Assembly (NCBI RefSeq): GCF_010015445.1
Contig: NC_053119.1
Span: forward strand, 22,653,050 to 22,717,049
Direction: 5' to 3'
From: Perca fluviatilis
Taxonomy: Eukaryota; Chordata; Actinopteri; Perciformes; Percidae
Length of the DNA stretch: 64,000 nucleotides
Part shown: in pieces, positions 17,135 through 30,534 of the stretch
Layout: every line of letters begins with the position of its first letter
Numbering within the stretch: position 1 is the first letter of the stretch
Notes under the pieces: model-generated
Databases searched by the model: none
Told to the model about the DNA's origin: nothing
What the model saw: the letters and a program-made list of their open reading frames with translations, nothing else
Made by a program: the position numbers and the translations under genes

Positions 17135-17142
17135 TTAAGAAC

Positions 17143-18130
<988 letters not shown>

Positions 18131-18484
18131 AGGTACCATGACAGGGTGCTCTTTGGATGCTTTTATATAGGCATTAGTGGTCCCCTAATACTGTATCTGA
18201 AGTCTCTTTCCCAAAATTCAGCCTTGGCGCAGAATTACAGCCACTAGAGCTTTCCTTAGGGCCGTTACAGAGTCAAGGCATCGGTACGCATACACGTCCG
18301 CAAGGCTACGCTTCGGCCGCCATTATGCATCAATGCGTAGCCAAATGTGTCGTCACTGTTTTTGATACGCGCCGATGCGCACAATACTATGCGTTGTCAG
18401 TGCTCGTATTGTACATTACCCAAAAATATTGAATCAACTTAGCTGAGCAAATTCATCAAACATAGGACTACTGAGACTACTGTC

Positions 18485-18599
<115 letters not shown>

Positions 18600-18957
18600 C
18601 CTCCTCAAGAGGCGGAAATAGCCTACAGCAGGAGAGAGAGAGAGACCCAAATGTATTTATATATTTTTAAAACCTGCTAAACCATGTTTAAGCGACCTTT
18701 TATCAATGTATTGGTCAGTGCTACCCAATAGTAGCACACTGTACTGGTGGGGAAACACGCCAGCATCTGATAAGTGAGCCAGCCAGCTGCTCCCTGACAA
18801 GAGCCACTCTTGGGAGGGTCTGGCTCTGCCAACCGAACACCATGGAGCACTCTGCTACCCCCCGTTGCGTGGGCGGCGTATTGCATTTCACGCATCGCCC
18901 GTGACGCTTGCGTCTACTTGCGTCCGCTGTTTAGACTATGAAAGGGAGCGCGTCACT

Positions 18958-19034
18958 CGCGTTGCTTGTTCGCGTTGCTTGTTCGCGTTGCTTGTTCGCG
19001 TTGCTTGTTCGCGTTGCTCGCTCGCGTTGCTCGT
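18958..19034. repeat. 13-bp minisatellite, six units
   Basis: Unit cgcgttgcttgtt is repeated from 18958; the last two units read ...gctcgct and ...gctcgt. It ends directly before the right terminal repeat of the Harbinger-like element. Confidence 0.92.
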
Positions 19035-19430
19035 GTTGACTCTGTAACGGCCCTTAGTATGTGCCATTTCTGTGTCTGTAGCCATTGAGGAGGAGAGAGG
19101 AGGAGGGAGGGGGGCAAGGTGGAGGGTGGGGTTGTGGCCTTGACCAACTGCCACTTTGCTCGTTTGAAAGCCATGATGTCTCTCTCTCATGGGTGGGCCA
19201 AATTCTCTGGGCGGGCAAAGCAGAGAAAGTGGAAGTAACCTTGCTCCTTAGGACCTCATAAGGAGCACATTCCAGATCGGCCCATCTTTCATGGCTTTCA
19301 TTTTCTCAAAGGCAGAGCAGGATACCCAGGGCTCGGTTTACACCTATCACCATTTCTAGCCACTGGGGGACCATAGGCAGGCTGGGGGAACTCATTAATG
19401 TTCAAAAACCTCATAAAGTGACATTTTACC

Positions 19431-22294
19431 CCAGCTTCTCCACAGGTCTAAGATTTTAGACTTGAGAGGACCTCTAGTTCACAGATTAGCTGGCGTTTCC
19501 AGTGTTCATTAAGTGTCTTGTCCATTTAACTGACGTTATGAAAACAAGAAATCAGACCAAAAGCAGAACCAGAACCTGTCACAGCATCCAGACCATCCTT
19601 TAAGAGACAGAAATAATATACTTAGGTCACAAGTAACAACATCTGCTGAGAGGTATCCACAAGATAGTCCTTAGACCTTAGTTTTTCTAAGCATTCAACC
19701 ACAGCTTAGAAAAACTAAGGTGGACCTTGTGATAAGACTTTTGTTGTCAAGAATGAACATTCATTTTCAATTTCTGTATTTCTCTCTGGACAGAATGATG
19801 CTCCGATTGGACAAACTGAAGAGTAGCAACACCTTGTTTCCTTACGTGGTACAGAGGAGATGCCCCACAGATGCCCTCTCGCCGGACCACAGACACAAAC
19901 ACCAGTGGTAGGCTAGTCACACTGTAGTAGTTAGAAGTGACTACTGCCTCTTTCTAATGAGCACAAAACACCCTTGGACTGACAGAAGCAGACTGATATG
20001 GCATTTAAAAACTGCTGAACAAAGAATTCCAGGAGACACAGAGGACCTTACTACTGCTGCTGCCACAGCAGAGGAGCGACACATCCAACTACAACTGGCT
20101 CCTAAGCCTGGAGAATCCCTAACAGATCCGAGCTGAACTGGATAAACCGTACTCGCAAGCAAGGAGGCTTGTCCGTTTTTAAAAAAGAAGTTCATCTTTC
20201 TAAATATAAAATGTTTATTACATTGCTGTGTCAGTTTGTGTTCAGTAGCAGTTAGACACAGTTATCTATTTGGTGATTTATTTATGTGAACTAGTCAGAG
20301 AAATATATGAGTGGTTAACAATCGGAACATGTAACAGCTTAGGTTGATGCTGAGCATCTCACTTAGAGTAGAATGTTTTTGTTACTATACTGAAACCAGA
20401 AACAAAATGTCTTTGCAGCCATGTTGAAAAACAATACCTTGTATGAAATGTTTTAGGTCTCCTTTCTGCAAAACAAGTGACTTTTCTATATTGTAACGTG
20501 TCTGACAAGGACACAACGCCATACGGATAAACTGCTGTAGATCTAAAAGTTTAACATTAGGGTCATCAAGATTTCTCTTTTGGTTTAATTATGAAGAGAA
20601 AAGAAATCGTGACTCTCAATAAGTTAATCAGCCAAAACATTAATGAGGATCAGGGATATGTTCACAACAGCAAATAGCGTCATGCTAGGTTAAATATAAC
20701 ATAATCGTTGGCTATGAGCCTACAAGCCCATTTGAGACCATTACTTTTTAGTTAGTGTGAGCCTCGGTAACCTCATCCATTGACTTGTTTGCCCTTCGTC
20801 ATTACCGGATCTGCCTGAAACACAGCTCCATTAGCAATATGATGCAAATGAATATCCATTTTGTTCCTTTACAAGGAGCCCTCTATATCCCACATTGGTA
20901 ATAGACTATTGTAAGCGATTAGCCATAATAGAAAATGTAAAAAACCCATTAAAACTCCTTTCACTGTCAGCAATAATGTACAGTAGCTTAATCAGAAGGA
21001 AGACATGTTATGTAAAAGTCAGAGGCGCCAGCCAAATGAGCACTGAGTAATCATTGAGGTGTAGCGCAGAGCTTTCAGGGATTCTCCGTTATATACTATA
21101 ATACTATGATAATGTATCACATAATAAATTCCTGACATTTGTGAAATCAGTGAAACCTTAAAAAATTATCAAGTATCTAATTGCAATCATCTAGGACCTG
21201 AAGTCCAACAGTTCAACAGTCCAATTAACTATCACAGTAGACAAAGAAAAGCAGCATATCCTCACATTTGAGAAGCTGAAACTAAGGAATTGTTTGCCAT
21301 TTTTCCTTGAAAAAAATACCTAAACAATAAATTGATCAACCAAATAGATAGTTAGTTGGACTAATAGATAAATTGACAAATAATTTCAGCTCTACAATCA
21401 TTACATTTGAAGCAAAAGTTATTCATCCATGCCCAAATTGGAATTAACTACTGAGATACATTCTCTGTAATCCATAACATGCGAGAACAGACAAAGCAGC
21501 TGTTGGTGCCAGACTGTATATAAATGAAGACAAGGTGGACAGACGGTAGGTACATTAGGAAAGAGGTGTTGGTCCCAATTGTGCATCTGCAACGGGTACT
21601 CTGGCAGCTGCCAAGCCTGTGCATGTACAGAATAGATGCCATTAATCGTTCTGAGCTGGCTATGTAGCCTATATGTCAGCCCGGAGACTTTGGGTCCTGC
21701 CATTTGTCCTTTTCTGTTTCATGTAGTTTAAGTGGACCCTCTGTACAGAACTCTGGTCGTGTGCTGTAAGTGGGGCCTGCTGGCGTCATCCTCAGTTATC
21801 AGCAATAATATTCACATTTGCTGAGTTGATAGAGCAAGTTAATTCCCATTACAATGGCTAAAGTTTAATTGTGTGTGCGCCCTAACAGGCTCGTGCTTTC
21901 AGGGGCAGAGAAATAGGATGTGTCCAAGTGAAATAATTGGCCCAAGGATCAGCAGTTGTTCTAAATTATACTCTCTTGCTTTCTTTCTGTAGCCGCCTCC
22001 TGATTGTATGTGAACAGCATCAGCAAACAGGGAGATGTGTTTAACAGGTGCAGCAGCACAAAAGGGGATTTAAGTCCCTAATGCTGGATTGTGGGAAGTG
22101 GGAAAAACATTTCAGGGCTCTATGCTGTGCTCTGACCTGTAATAAGGCAGAGGAGGTATGTTCTTCTCACTAATAAAGTAAAAGTCACACCCAGGGGGGA
22201 AAACGTTAATTTTGCCTCTGACGAGTAGCAGGGTCAAAAATGAATTATTTCCCCCATTTCTTAAAATGTTACAACTTGGTTTTTGTGATGTTCT

Positions 22295-22326
<32 letters not shown>

Positions 22327-22874
22327 CACAGTCTTGACTCTGGCCTGATGTGGTGTGGTACTGTAAATCGTATCAGCTCAACCCTCTTCCTAAATAAATA
22401 ATGAAAAAGAAAAAAAAAGGATGGGAAGAAGCGAGCACACATCCGTTTCAGTCTTTCCAGGTTGTCATGGTAACAGTTGCCTTACAGTTGAATACCCACC
22501 TGTACACAGAAGCTTTGTAGTGGTTGATACCTCACTTTTTGGGTGTGGTGGTAATGATGATGTGCACCACGTTCTGTCTATGTATTTACTACTAGATAGA
22601 ATGATCAGTACCGTTTTGGATTGTTATTGCACTTGTTGACTTTGTATTGTCAAGACAGGGAGAAATAAAGTTTTATCTTTTCCAGTGTGTTTAAATCTCT
22701 CTGTCAGGTGCACTTCGGAAAAAATATATTCCATTAAGCCTTTAAAACCAAGCCCCTACGGAGGCCAGATACAAAGGTTAGGAAAAGGTAACTAGAGAAT
22801 TCTAAAATATAATTGAATATATCAATCACACTGTTCATTTCTTAAAATGGAGTGGAAAAGGTTTGTTAGAAATA
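19431..22874. other. Intergenic; decayed repeat copy and possible shisal1 distal exon
   Basis: Contains a + strand fragment of the GGGCTGCAACTAAC family at about 21194-21396, a poly-A at 22302-22326 and an isolated AATAAA at about 22665. An acceptor-like ctctggacag| at 19792 could define a downstream shisal1 exon, but this is speculative. No other gene was recognised. Confidence 0.4.
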
Positions 22875-23285
22875 AGGGTTGGTCCGATGGATGATGTCAT
22901 AGTCAACAGCCATTGCGACCGACACCGGGCCACAGGTTTGCGGTGGTGTTGATGGTATTTTTTGCGTGCTTAAAAAAAACAAAAAAACAATTGAGATTTA
23001 TCAACTGCGCACAGATTGATTTTGCCAGTGTAACTGCAGGTGGACACTCAGGCTGGCACTTTTCCAAAATCAGCAGTTTGGATAGTTGTAATTGCGTATT
23101 GACTGTATTTTTACAGTCTGTGGAACACACTCATTTCTGGCGATAGAATGTTACGTTATGATTGAAAACCTATAAGATGACATACATCCTTTTATTATTA
23201 ATGGGGGTGAACATAGCTTCTGTATATTGAGATATTTCACTGTGGACATCGTCATATGCCAGTTAGGTAGACATCGCCCAACCCT
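22875..23285. mobile_element. Short TIR element (AGGGTTGG ends)
   Basis: The left end agggttggtccgatg and right end catcgcccaaccct are imperfect inverted repeats about 410 bp apart. The right end resembles the abundant GGTTGGGCGATG fish repeat. Target duplication not clear, so superfamily is unassigned. Confidence 0.45.
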
Positions 23286-23830
23286 ATTCGAAATTGCCTA
23301 AAGATAACCATTTTGTCCAGCAATAATTTAATAAAAAAAACTTTATTTTACCCTTTCATTTGTCTTTCACCAGTTTATTTTAGTTGTTTAGCTCTTTAGT
23401 TCTCCTATTTTGGGAGGTATTGGCACACATTTAATCATTTATATAATTTCTATTTTCCACCACATTTCAAATTTTTCTAATCTAAGAGCAGCATATTGCA
23501 GCATACGTTTTTGTAGTGCAATGTAACTAATTAGCCCTAGTATTTATATGATAAGGAGGATAAATATAAGATCAAACAGTTGTTTATATTACATAACCTT
23601 ACTTACTTACTTATTTGGATGCCTAGATTACATGGACATGACAGAGCTTATTTATGCTGTTTTGTAAATATTTTAGGTTTGTTTCAGGTTTAAGCTTTAC
23701 CATGCACACCTCGGCGGCATATAGAGAAATTCAAAGTGAATAGGTGTGCCTTGCTTAGTTATGGTTGCTAATCTATGATTGGACAATCACTTTTGTGGCA
23801 GGGGCTTAGCGAACGGTCTTTATTTATTAA

Positions 23831-24352
<522 letters not shown>

Positions 24353-24356
24353 TTAA

Positions 24357-26374
24357 TTATGGAATTGTTGCCCGACAACAGCAAAAAAATAAACTGCCTT
24401 CCCCAGCTTTAACTGATCTGTCTTCATGTTATTGATGTTTTTTTCACTAGTGAAAGTTTTTGACTCGACTTTTTGTCGACCTTTTACTGCCTTTTATGAG
24501 TTTTGGGACCATATAAGCCTCTGAATGAAACGGGTTGGCCAATCAATACGCCATGATATAATTCATCCGGCTTCAAAGCAGTGACCCTCCCAAGCTGACA
24601 GAGCCACATTCAAAACTGGTCCACACAGGAACATTATTAAAGCAAAGAGGTGAAGGCGACAAACTAAGACCGCGACAGGCCGCGTCAGACCTCCACACCA
24701 TGCTTCAAATCAGACACCTCTGGCTGCTCGCTTGCGTCAAAGGACCGCGGCAACCAAGAAGTTTGTTACCCCATTGTCAAGGCCACTTTGAGCTTTCCAA
24801 TAAGCTCCGACTTCTACTGTAGTTTTACCCGCAACCCTCCTCCACCTCTGTGGATCATCCTCCCCAGGTTCTGCTTATCAAACTGCGCATGTGAAACCAA
24901 TTGCTGCCATCCATCCCCATTTAAAAACCATTGACTGGATTTCCACATCATGCTGTTATTAGGAGGCCTGAGATACATCCTGCCAACATTTATCTATTAA
25001 AACTCCATTAGTCCTTGTTTTTCCAATGCACTGTCTGCTCAGGCCGGATCTTCTGTGGCACAAACACCACATTAAGATTTATCTAAAGTAGGCCTAGATG
25101 TTAATGTTCATGACGTCCATTTAAACTAGCCATTATGAGTGCTGAAGTAATACTGCTGTGGTAGACCACACCTAGGCTAATTGATGCTAAGAAACATGAG
25201 AACAAAACAGGATAGTGCAACACTGATGTATGGTATTGGCTAATTTGTTGTATGATATGAAAGTGATAATATTGTCCAACAGAGAAAAACTAAGAATACA
25301 CTTCATTCAACAGGCCATTAGGATGGTGAAGTCTGACCTCTGAACCCCTATGGAGGTTTATTTAATCTTTCTTAGTATCATATTAGTTAACATTTTCACA
25401 GGCTGTAGTCATTGATGATATATGGTGAAAAATGTGTTTGTAGTTGTCATGAAATTCAAGTTCAGTCAGCTATCTCACATGGAACAGATTTATTATGTAA
25501 ATACAAATCTGCAAAGCTAATATTTGACATCTATGTTCTCATCACTCCCCACAAGCACACATCCAACTCAACACAACTGAAAGAGTGACAATAATAAACT
25601 TAATTCCCCAAAATCTGGTGGGAATTTATCACAAACACCACAATCCATATGATTTGTAGCAGCAAGCTAAAACACGTCATATATGCAGCAGATAATTCAT
25701 TTCCACAGCATGCGTAACGGCTGCGGACCGGCTCCGCTGCGTGTCTGCTGCGTGCTCTGCCGTCCGTCAATACCCACCAGGTCCGGATTTGTTGCGGAAC
25801 GGCTGCGGCCATGACTGACAGCTGTAGTCACGTAGAATATAGGCTAACCACAAAACCAACAACAGTTAGTTTCCATCCAAAGGAGTAGAGGGGAAACAGC
25901 TCCGTGCTGTGTTTTCAAGGTGTAGTGCAGGGAAATATGATCCGCCGTGAGCACGGTGTATTTTATTTTGAAAGTTAACCGGATATTTATTTTGTTTCTG
26001 TGCTCGACTTCCTGTCCCGCACTATCTGCCGTGTGCTGAATTGCTGCGGAGCTCTCCGTTGTCCGTCAAAAATAGAAGCTCTGTGTATCTGCTCCGGAGG
26101 GCTGCAGACTGACGGAACTGGGACGGAGTAGGTACGCAGACGTTCCGCAGTCTGTGGAAATACACGCATTGACTTTAATGGAAACCTAATGACTGCGTCG
26201 ACGTTCAGTCCAGTGGAAATTGCCGGTTAGGCATATTAAACTCACGAAAACAATGCTGTATAAGCCATGAGTGCAACTGCATATAGATGTACACAATGAA
26301 ACAGAAGCCCAGCAGTTAAGATATAATTGATATGTTGATATATATTTTCACATTATCCAATAGGGTATTCATAC
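24357..26374. other. Intergenic with a GC-rich repeat block
   Basis: No gene recognised. The block 25699-26161 is unusually CpG-rich for the window and is bounded by inverted ATTTCCACAG / CTGTGGAAAT, so it is probably another non-autonomous element and not a promoter island. Confidence 0.4.
25699..26161. mobile_element. Possible GC-rich TIR element
   Basis: Ends ATTTCCACAG (25699-25708) and CTGTGGAAAT (26152-26161) are inverted, and adjacent tgcgtaacggctgcgg / ccgcag blocks are partly complementary. No clear target duplication was found. Confidence 0.35.
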
Positions 26375-26612
26375 ATGCAGAGCATCGCTCACACCATCAG
26401 CGGGGAGTTACGAGCCAAGTTGCAGTCTGCTGAATTTTGGGGGCTGCTATTTTATCGATCTGAGGACATCACAAAAACTGAGCAGGAAATTGTTTATATT
26501 GTGTCTAGCAATGGAGAGTTTATCTCTGACTTTATTGGACTGATTGAATTGGGTGCTGACCGAACCGCGCAGGCCGTAACAGACGGACTTGAGACTTTTC
26601 CAGGACACAGTC

Positions 26613-26722
26613 TTGCTCCACCTTTTTGTAAATAAAACTGCAGCAGCTTGACACTTACTGTGAGACATTTAATCGCTCTGTGGTCAAGCTGCTGCAGTTA
26701 TATTTACAAATAGGTGGAGCAA
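26613..26722. repeat. 42-bp inverted repeat with 25-nt spacer
   Basis: The left arm starts TTGCTCCACCTTTTTGTAAA and continues through ACTGCAGCAGCTTGACAC. The right arm (26680-26722) is its complement with about three differences. Confidence 0.9.
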
Positions 26723-27289
26723 AAAAAAATTGCTGCACTAAAGAAGCTGTGTGAATAAAATGGGTTCTCCTTTGTGAAACTGGGTGAGTTTCATAAAGGC
26801 ATGAAACACTGTTAAAAATATCAAGACTATTGCCAGCCATTAAAATGTAACTGGCTATGAGTGATAACAGTGACTTGCAGCATATTTGCACAGAGCGTTT
26901 TCAGTGCTTTCTGTCAAACATGCTTGACAATGGCAACATTTTGAAGACCACATCCATTAGGTTTCAGAAGGAAAAGCTGACCAGTGGAGAATGAACTCAT
27001 GATGACCATTGGACAGTTCACACTTCTGCTTGATGGTGAAGGCCACAGGGCACACACGGTTTCTAATGCTGATGCTGACAGAGACAAGACTAACTTAATC
27101 AGGGGGTTAATTGAAGAGTTTGAAATCAGATACGATGCCACCTTGCAACTTGACAAAGACACCACTGTGACAGAATGGATGCGGGAAAACACCTGGGAGC
27201 CTCTTCTGTGTATGACTTGGTCCAAATAGTAAATACAAGTAACCCAGATGCTTACTCCAACATCAACAATGTGGGTAAGCTGTCTCTTA

Positions 27290-27930
27290 AGCTGCAGACA
27301 CACTGAGCAGACGGCCGACCTTCGGCAGAAAGGCAGTTGGGCTGATCAGTCTCCCCGAGTTGGTCAAAAAAGTGCCTCGGAACACATCAAAGCGACAAGA
27401 CGTAATACGTCTCCATAACAGCAGGCGGCGCTAATCTGTATTGTCGCCAAAAAAAACGAAAACCGGCAGCTGATTGGACGAATGAGTCACGTGGGTCTGG
27501 TTTCTCCGGAAATTCAAAGACAGACTGTCATGGCGGCTTGTTCATCTCATATTGTACTGAAATAGTTCACCGAAACGTGTTTCTGAAAACATTTTAAGCG
27601 AGAAATAGGCCATGCAGTTGCTGAATCTGTCTTCATTTCAGATTGACAAAGGTCAGTTTGAAAGATTTTCGTCAGATTTTTAGATACTCTAGTCACGCTC
27701 ATTCTGCTCCCCGTTTCCGGGTTAGCACTCTACCAATCAGATTGATAATTTGAGTCCGCCTGCCGGCAGTGCCCACCTTCCAATTCAACATGTCAAATCG
27801 GCCAAAATGAAGGCCGAGGGCACCTCGGACGGACGACGGCACAGAACACACCTAACAGATGCGAGTCACTGACCTGACTGACCTCGCCAGACTGTCCAAT
27901 GGCCGATTATCGGCTTGGTGTGTCAGCGCC
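27290..27930. mobile_element. Harbinger-like MITE copy 1, 641 bp, TTA-flanked
   Basis: Flanked by TTA (27287-27289 and 27931-27933). Ends AGCTGCAGACACAC and, inverted, GGCGCTGACACAC are imperfect inverted repeats. The interior includes gacgtaatacgtctccataa and the cagctgattggacgaatg block. It interrupts the hAT-like pseudogene. A second copy in opposite orientation lies at 35590-36183. Confidence 0.78.
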
Positions 27931-28193
27931 TTAATAAAAACCAAGTACAGATCTCGTCTGTCACATGCTCATCTCTCAGCCCTGATGCACATTCACCTGT
28001 CAAAGCAGACCACAGAGACATTTGACCCAAAGCAAGCTGTTGACCTGTGGATGGAGACAGCTAATTGGAGGCTCAACCAAGGACAGGGAGGTGCATCTGC
28101 GGCATCTTCATCATCTACCATGCAGGAAGCTGAAGCAGACGACAGTGGGGGCGACACTGAGGAGGACAGTGAGGAAGACTGTACTTATTAAGA

Positions 28194-29346
28194 CCACACT
28201 ACATATGGGGTGAGTACCAAACACCATCTCCTGGTACCCACCTGAGTAACTCACTGAAAAAGTTATGTGCACCCCTGGATATGATGAATAATAGTAAAGC
28301 AAGCTGTCACATAAACTCATTGCTCTGTTTAAATATTTATGTAATGCTCAGATGAATATGAAGTGTGGAGAAAATGTTACAAAAGCCATATTGAGCTCCC
28401 CATGAAGCCAATATTACAGAAATATAATTAGGCTATGTGAATGGGCTGTGTGCAGTCATGCTTACAGCCCCAAAGCCAATATACAATATGTTTTTCTACA
28501 AGAGATCTAGCTTGCAATGAGCCCTCAAAGCAACAGCAACAAGCCAACAACGGAGAATAAAGCACAAAATTCTGCCCTAGGATTAATAGTACTCAGACAC
28601 GTGTTCATATTTCACCACTATGTAAATCAAAAGCATGAAAACATCAACATATGCCTAAGTGCCAAACACCAAGCAAGAGAAAATAATGTCACTGTCAGCC
28701 AAGAAGTTAATTTACAATTAATAGCAATAACAACCCTTTCAATAAATTAATAGCGGCATAAAAGCACAGAAAAAAGTCAGCAAAGAAAACACCAAGTGGA
28801 CCAAAACGGATGGTCTCATAGTTTATCTATAACCCCAAGCACACAAATACCAACTCAACACAGCCAACACATCATCTTGTTCATGTCAGCACAAGCAGCT
28901 AATAGCTAATAAAAAAAACATAGCCTACCTTAGTGAAGTGATATTGGCATGTCAAAGTGGGAAGAATTGGCGATAAGATGGCAGTTAACGAGAACTTCCG
29001 GTTGAAATTGGCGTTGGTTGAGAGGAGGATTATGAGAGGAGGTCCCTAAGGAGAGGTGACCGGCCAACAAGTATTTCAAATGATGGCCTTCAGCATTTGG
29101 GAAGCCAAAAACGTTTTTAGTAGTCCACAAAGACGTCCTAAAGTGACATAATAAGGCTGTTGGTATGCTAGCTTGCTTATACGCTATAGCCTATTTGCAA
29201 TAAAGGTGTTTACAGCTACAGTAATGGTAGCTAAATTAATACCGCAAAAGAGTGCGCAGGCCCTGAACACCCACACAGGTGTTTTCAGTTAATCTGGCTC
29301 ATTAGACCTCTTGCAGGACTGTGTGGGCGTGGTTAGACTGAGTGAC
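28194..29346. other. Intergenic, no gene recognised
   Basis: AT-rich sequence without recognised coding, RNA or element features. Confidence 0.5.
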
Positions 29347-29839
29347 TGACTTCACTTTTTTCTTCTTTTTTTTCTTTTTATTGACAAAATGCAGTAGGCC
29401 TATACAGGGAATCAGGAAAACAGTAATAGCACGTGGACATCAAGTGTACAAACTTATGAAGATAAAAATAAAAAACGTACGAAGCAATAGGCCTACAAAC
29501 GATTAAATAAAAGGATCATTACATAGAAAAAAATAAAAAGAGGTACATGAAAACATAAATTTACAATTAGTCTGAGGTTTCAGGGGGAAAAAAAGGTCTA
29601 CAGTTTCCAGTTTAAAGTTTAATACTTTTTTTTGTTATCCAACGATCTAAGTGACTTCAGTAGAGAATGATGAAATTAATTATATACTCAAGAGCACTAT
29701 TTCCTGAATTATTATAGAAACAGATGATATATTTAAGGTTAAAGGTGTAGACAAAGTTGGTGGGCTCAAAAAGGACTCCAAATCTCTCCCAAAAAAAAAT
29801 TATAAGTAGCATTAAACCATTTGGGATTGCACAAGTTAA

Positions 29840-30360
29840 AGGTCCCATGGCATGAAAATTTCACTTTATGAGGTTTTTTAACATTAATATGCGTTCCCCC
29901 AGCCTGTCTATGGTCCCCAATTGGCTAGAAATGGTGATAGGTGTAAACCGAGCCCTGGGTATCCTACTCTGCCTTTGAGAAAATGAAAGCTCAGATGAGC
30001 CGTTCTGGAATCTTGCTTGTTATGAGGTCATAACAAGCAAGGTTACCTCCCCTTTCTCTGCTTTGCCCGCCCAGAGAATTTGGCGAACCCATGAGAGAGA
30101 GACATCATGGCTTTCAAACGAGAAAAGTGGCAGTTGGTCAAGGCCACACCCCCACCCTCCACCTTGCCCCGCCCTCTCTCCTCCTCAATAGCTAGACAGA
30201 CAAAAATGGCACATCCTAAGGAAAGCTCATTGTGGGACTGGCTCTAGTGGCTGTAATTCTGCACCAAGGCTGAATTTCAGGAAAGAGATTTCAGATATAG
30301 TATTAGGGGACCACTAAGGTCTATATAAAAGCATCCAAAGAGCACCATGTCATGGGACCT
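29840..30360 (+). mobile_element. TTAA-flanked AGGTCCCATG-type element, intact 521-bp copy
   Basis: TTAA (29836-29839) then AGGTCCCATGGCATG; CATGTCATGGGACCT then TTAA (30361-30364). The inverted ends have one mismatch over 15 bp. This is the uninterrupted counterpart of the 18.1-19.4 kb copy; a terminal fragment also occurs at 38936-38973. Confidence 0.85.
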
Positions 30361-30534
30361 TTAAAGAATTAAATTCTCTGAAAGGAATTGGAAAACTGTG
30401 TACATTCATAAACTGTTCATAGGATAGCATATCACCAAGTTCATTGAAAAGAATTAAGAATGTGATTTAAATCTCTTTGAAACAATTTAGGAAAAAATAA
30501 GGATTTGTTCCTACTAGTATGTTCCATAGGAAAG

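Larger units (their letters stand above)
26375..28190 (+). pseudogene. Decayed hAT-transposase-like gene (ZNF862-like)
   Basis: Three separated coding remnants in order resemble hAT-derived transposase-like proteins of the ZNF862/KIAA1586 type. They are 26375-26550 (SIAHTISGELRAKLQ, then EDITKTEQEIVYIVSSNGEF and SDFIGLIELG), 27000-27230 (QFTLLLDGEG, LIRGLIEEFEIRYDATL, DKDTTVTEW) and 27940-28190 (KTKYRSRLSHAHLSALMHIH, DPKQAVDLWMETANWRLNQ, acidic tail). Frames differ, stops intervene and the first remnant breaks off into an inverted repeat at 26613-26722. A 641-bp MITE (27290-27930) interrupts the C-terminal part. Family assignment is from recalled motifs; a low-copy domesticated gene would not carry these lesions. 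Confidence 0.65.

Noticed and set aside
25699..26161. CpG-rich block as a promoter island
   Set aside because: No gene start nearby on either strand, and inverted ATTTCCACAG ends suggest a mobile element.
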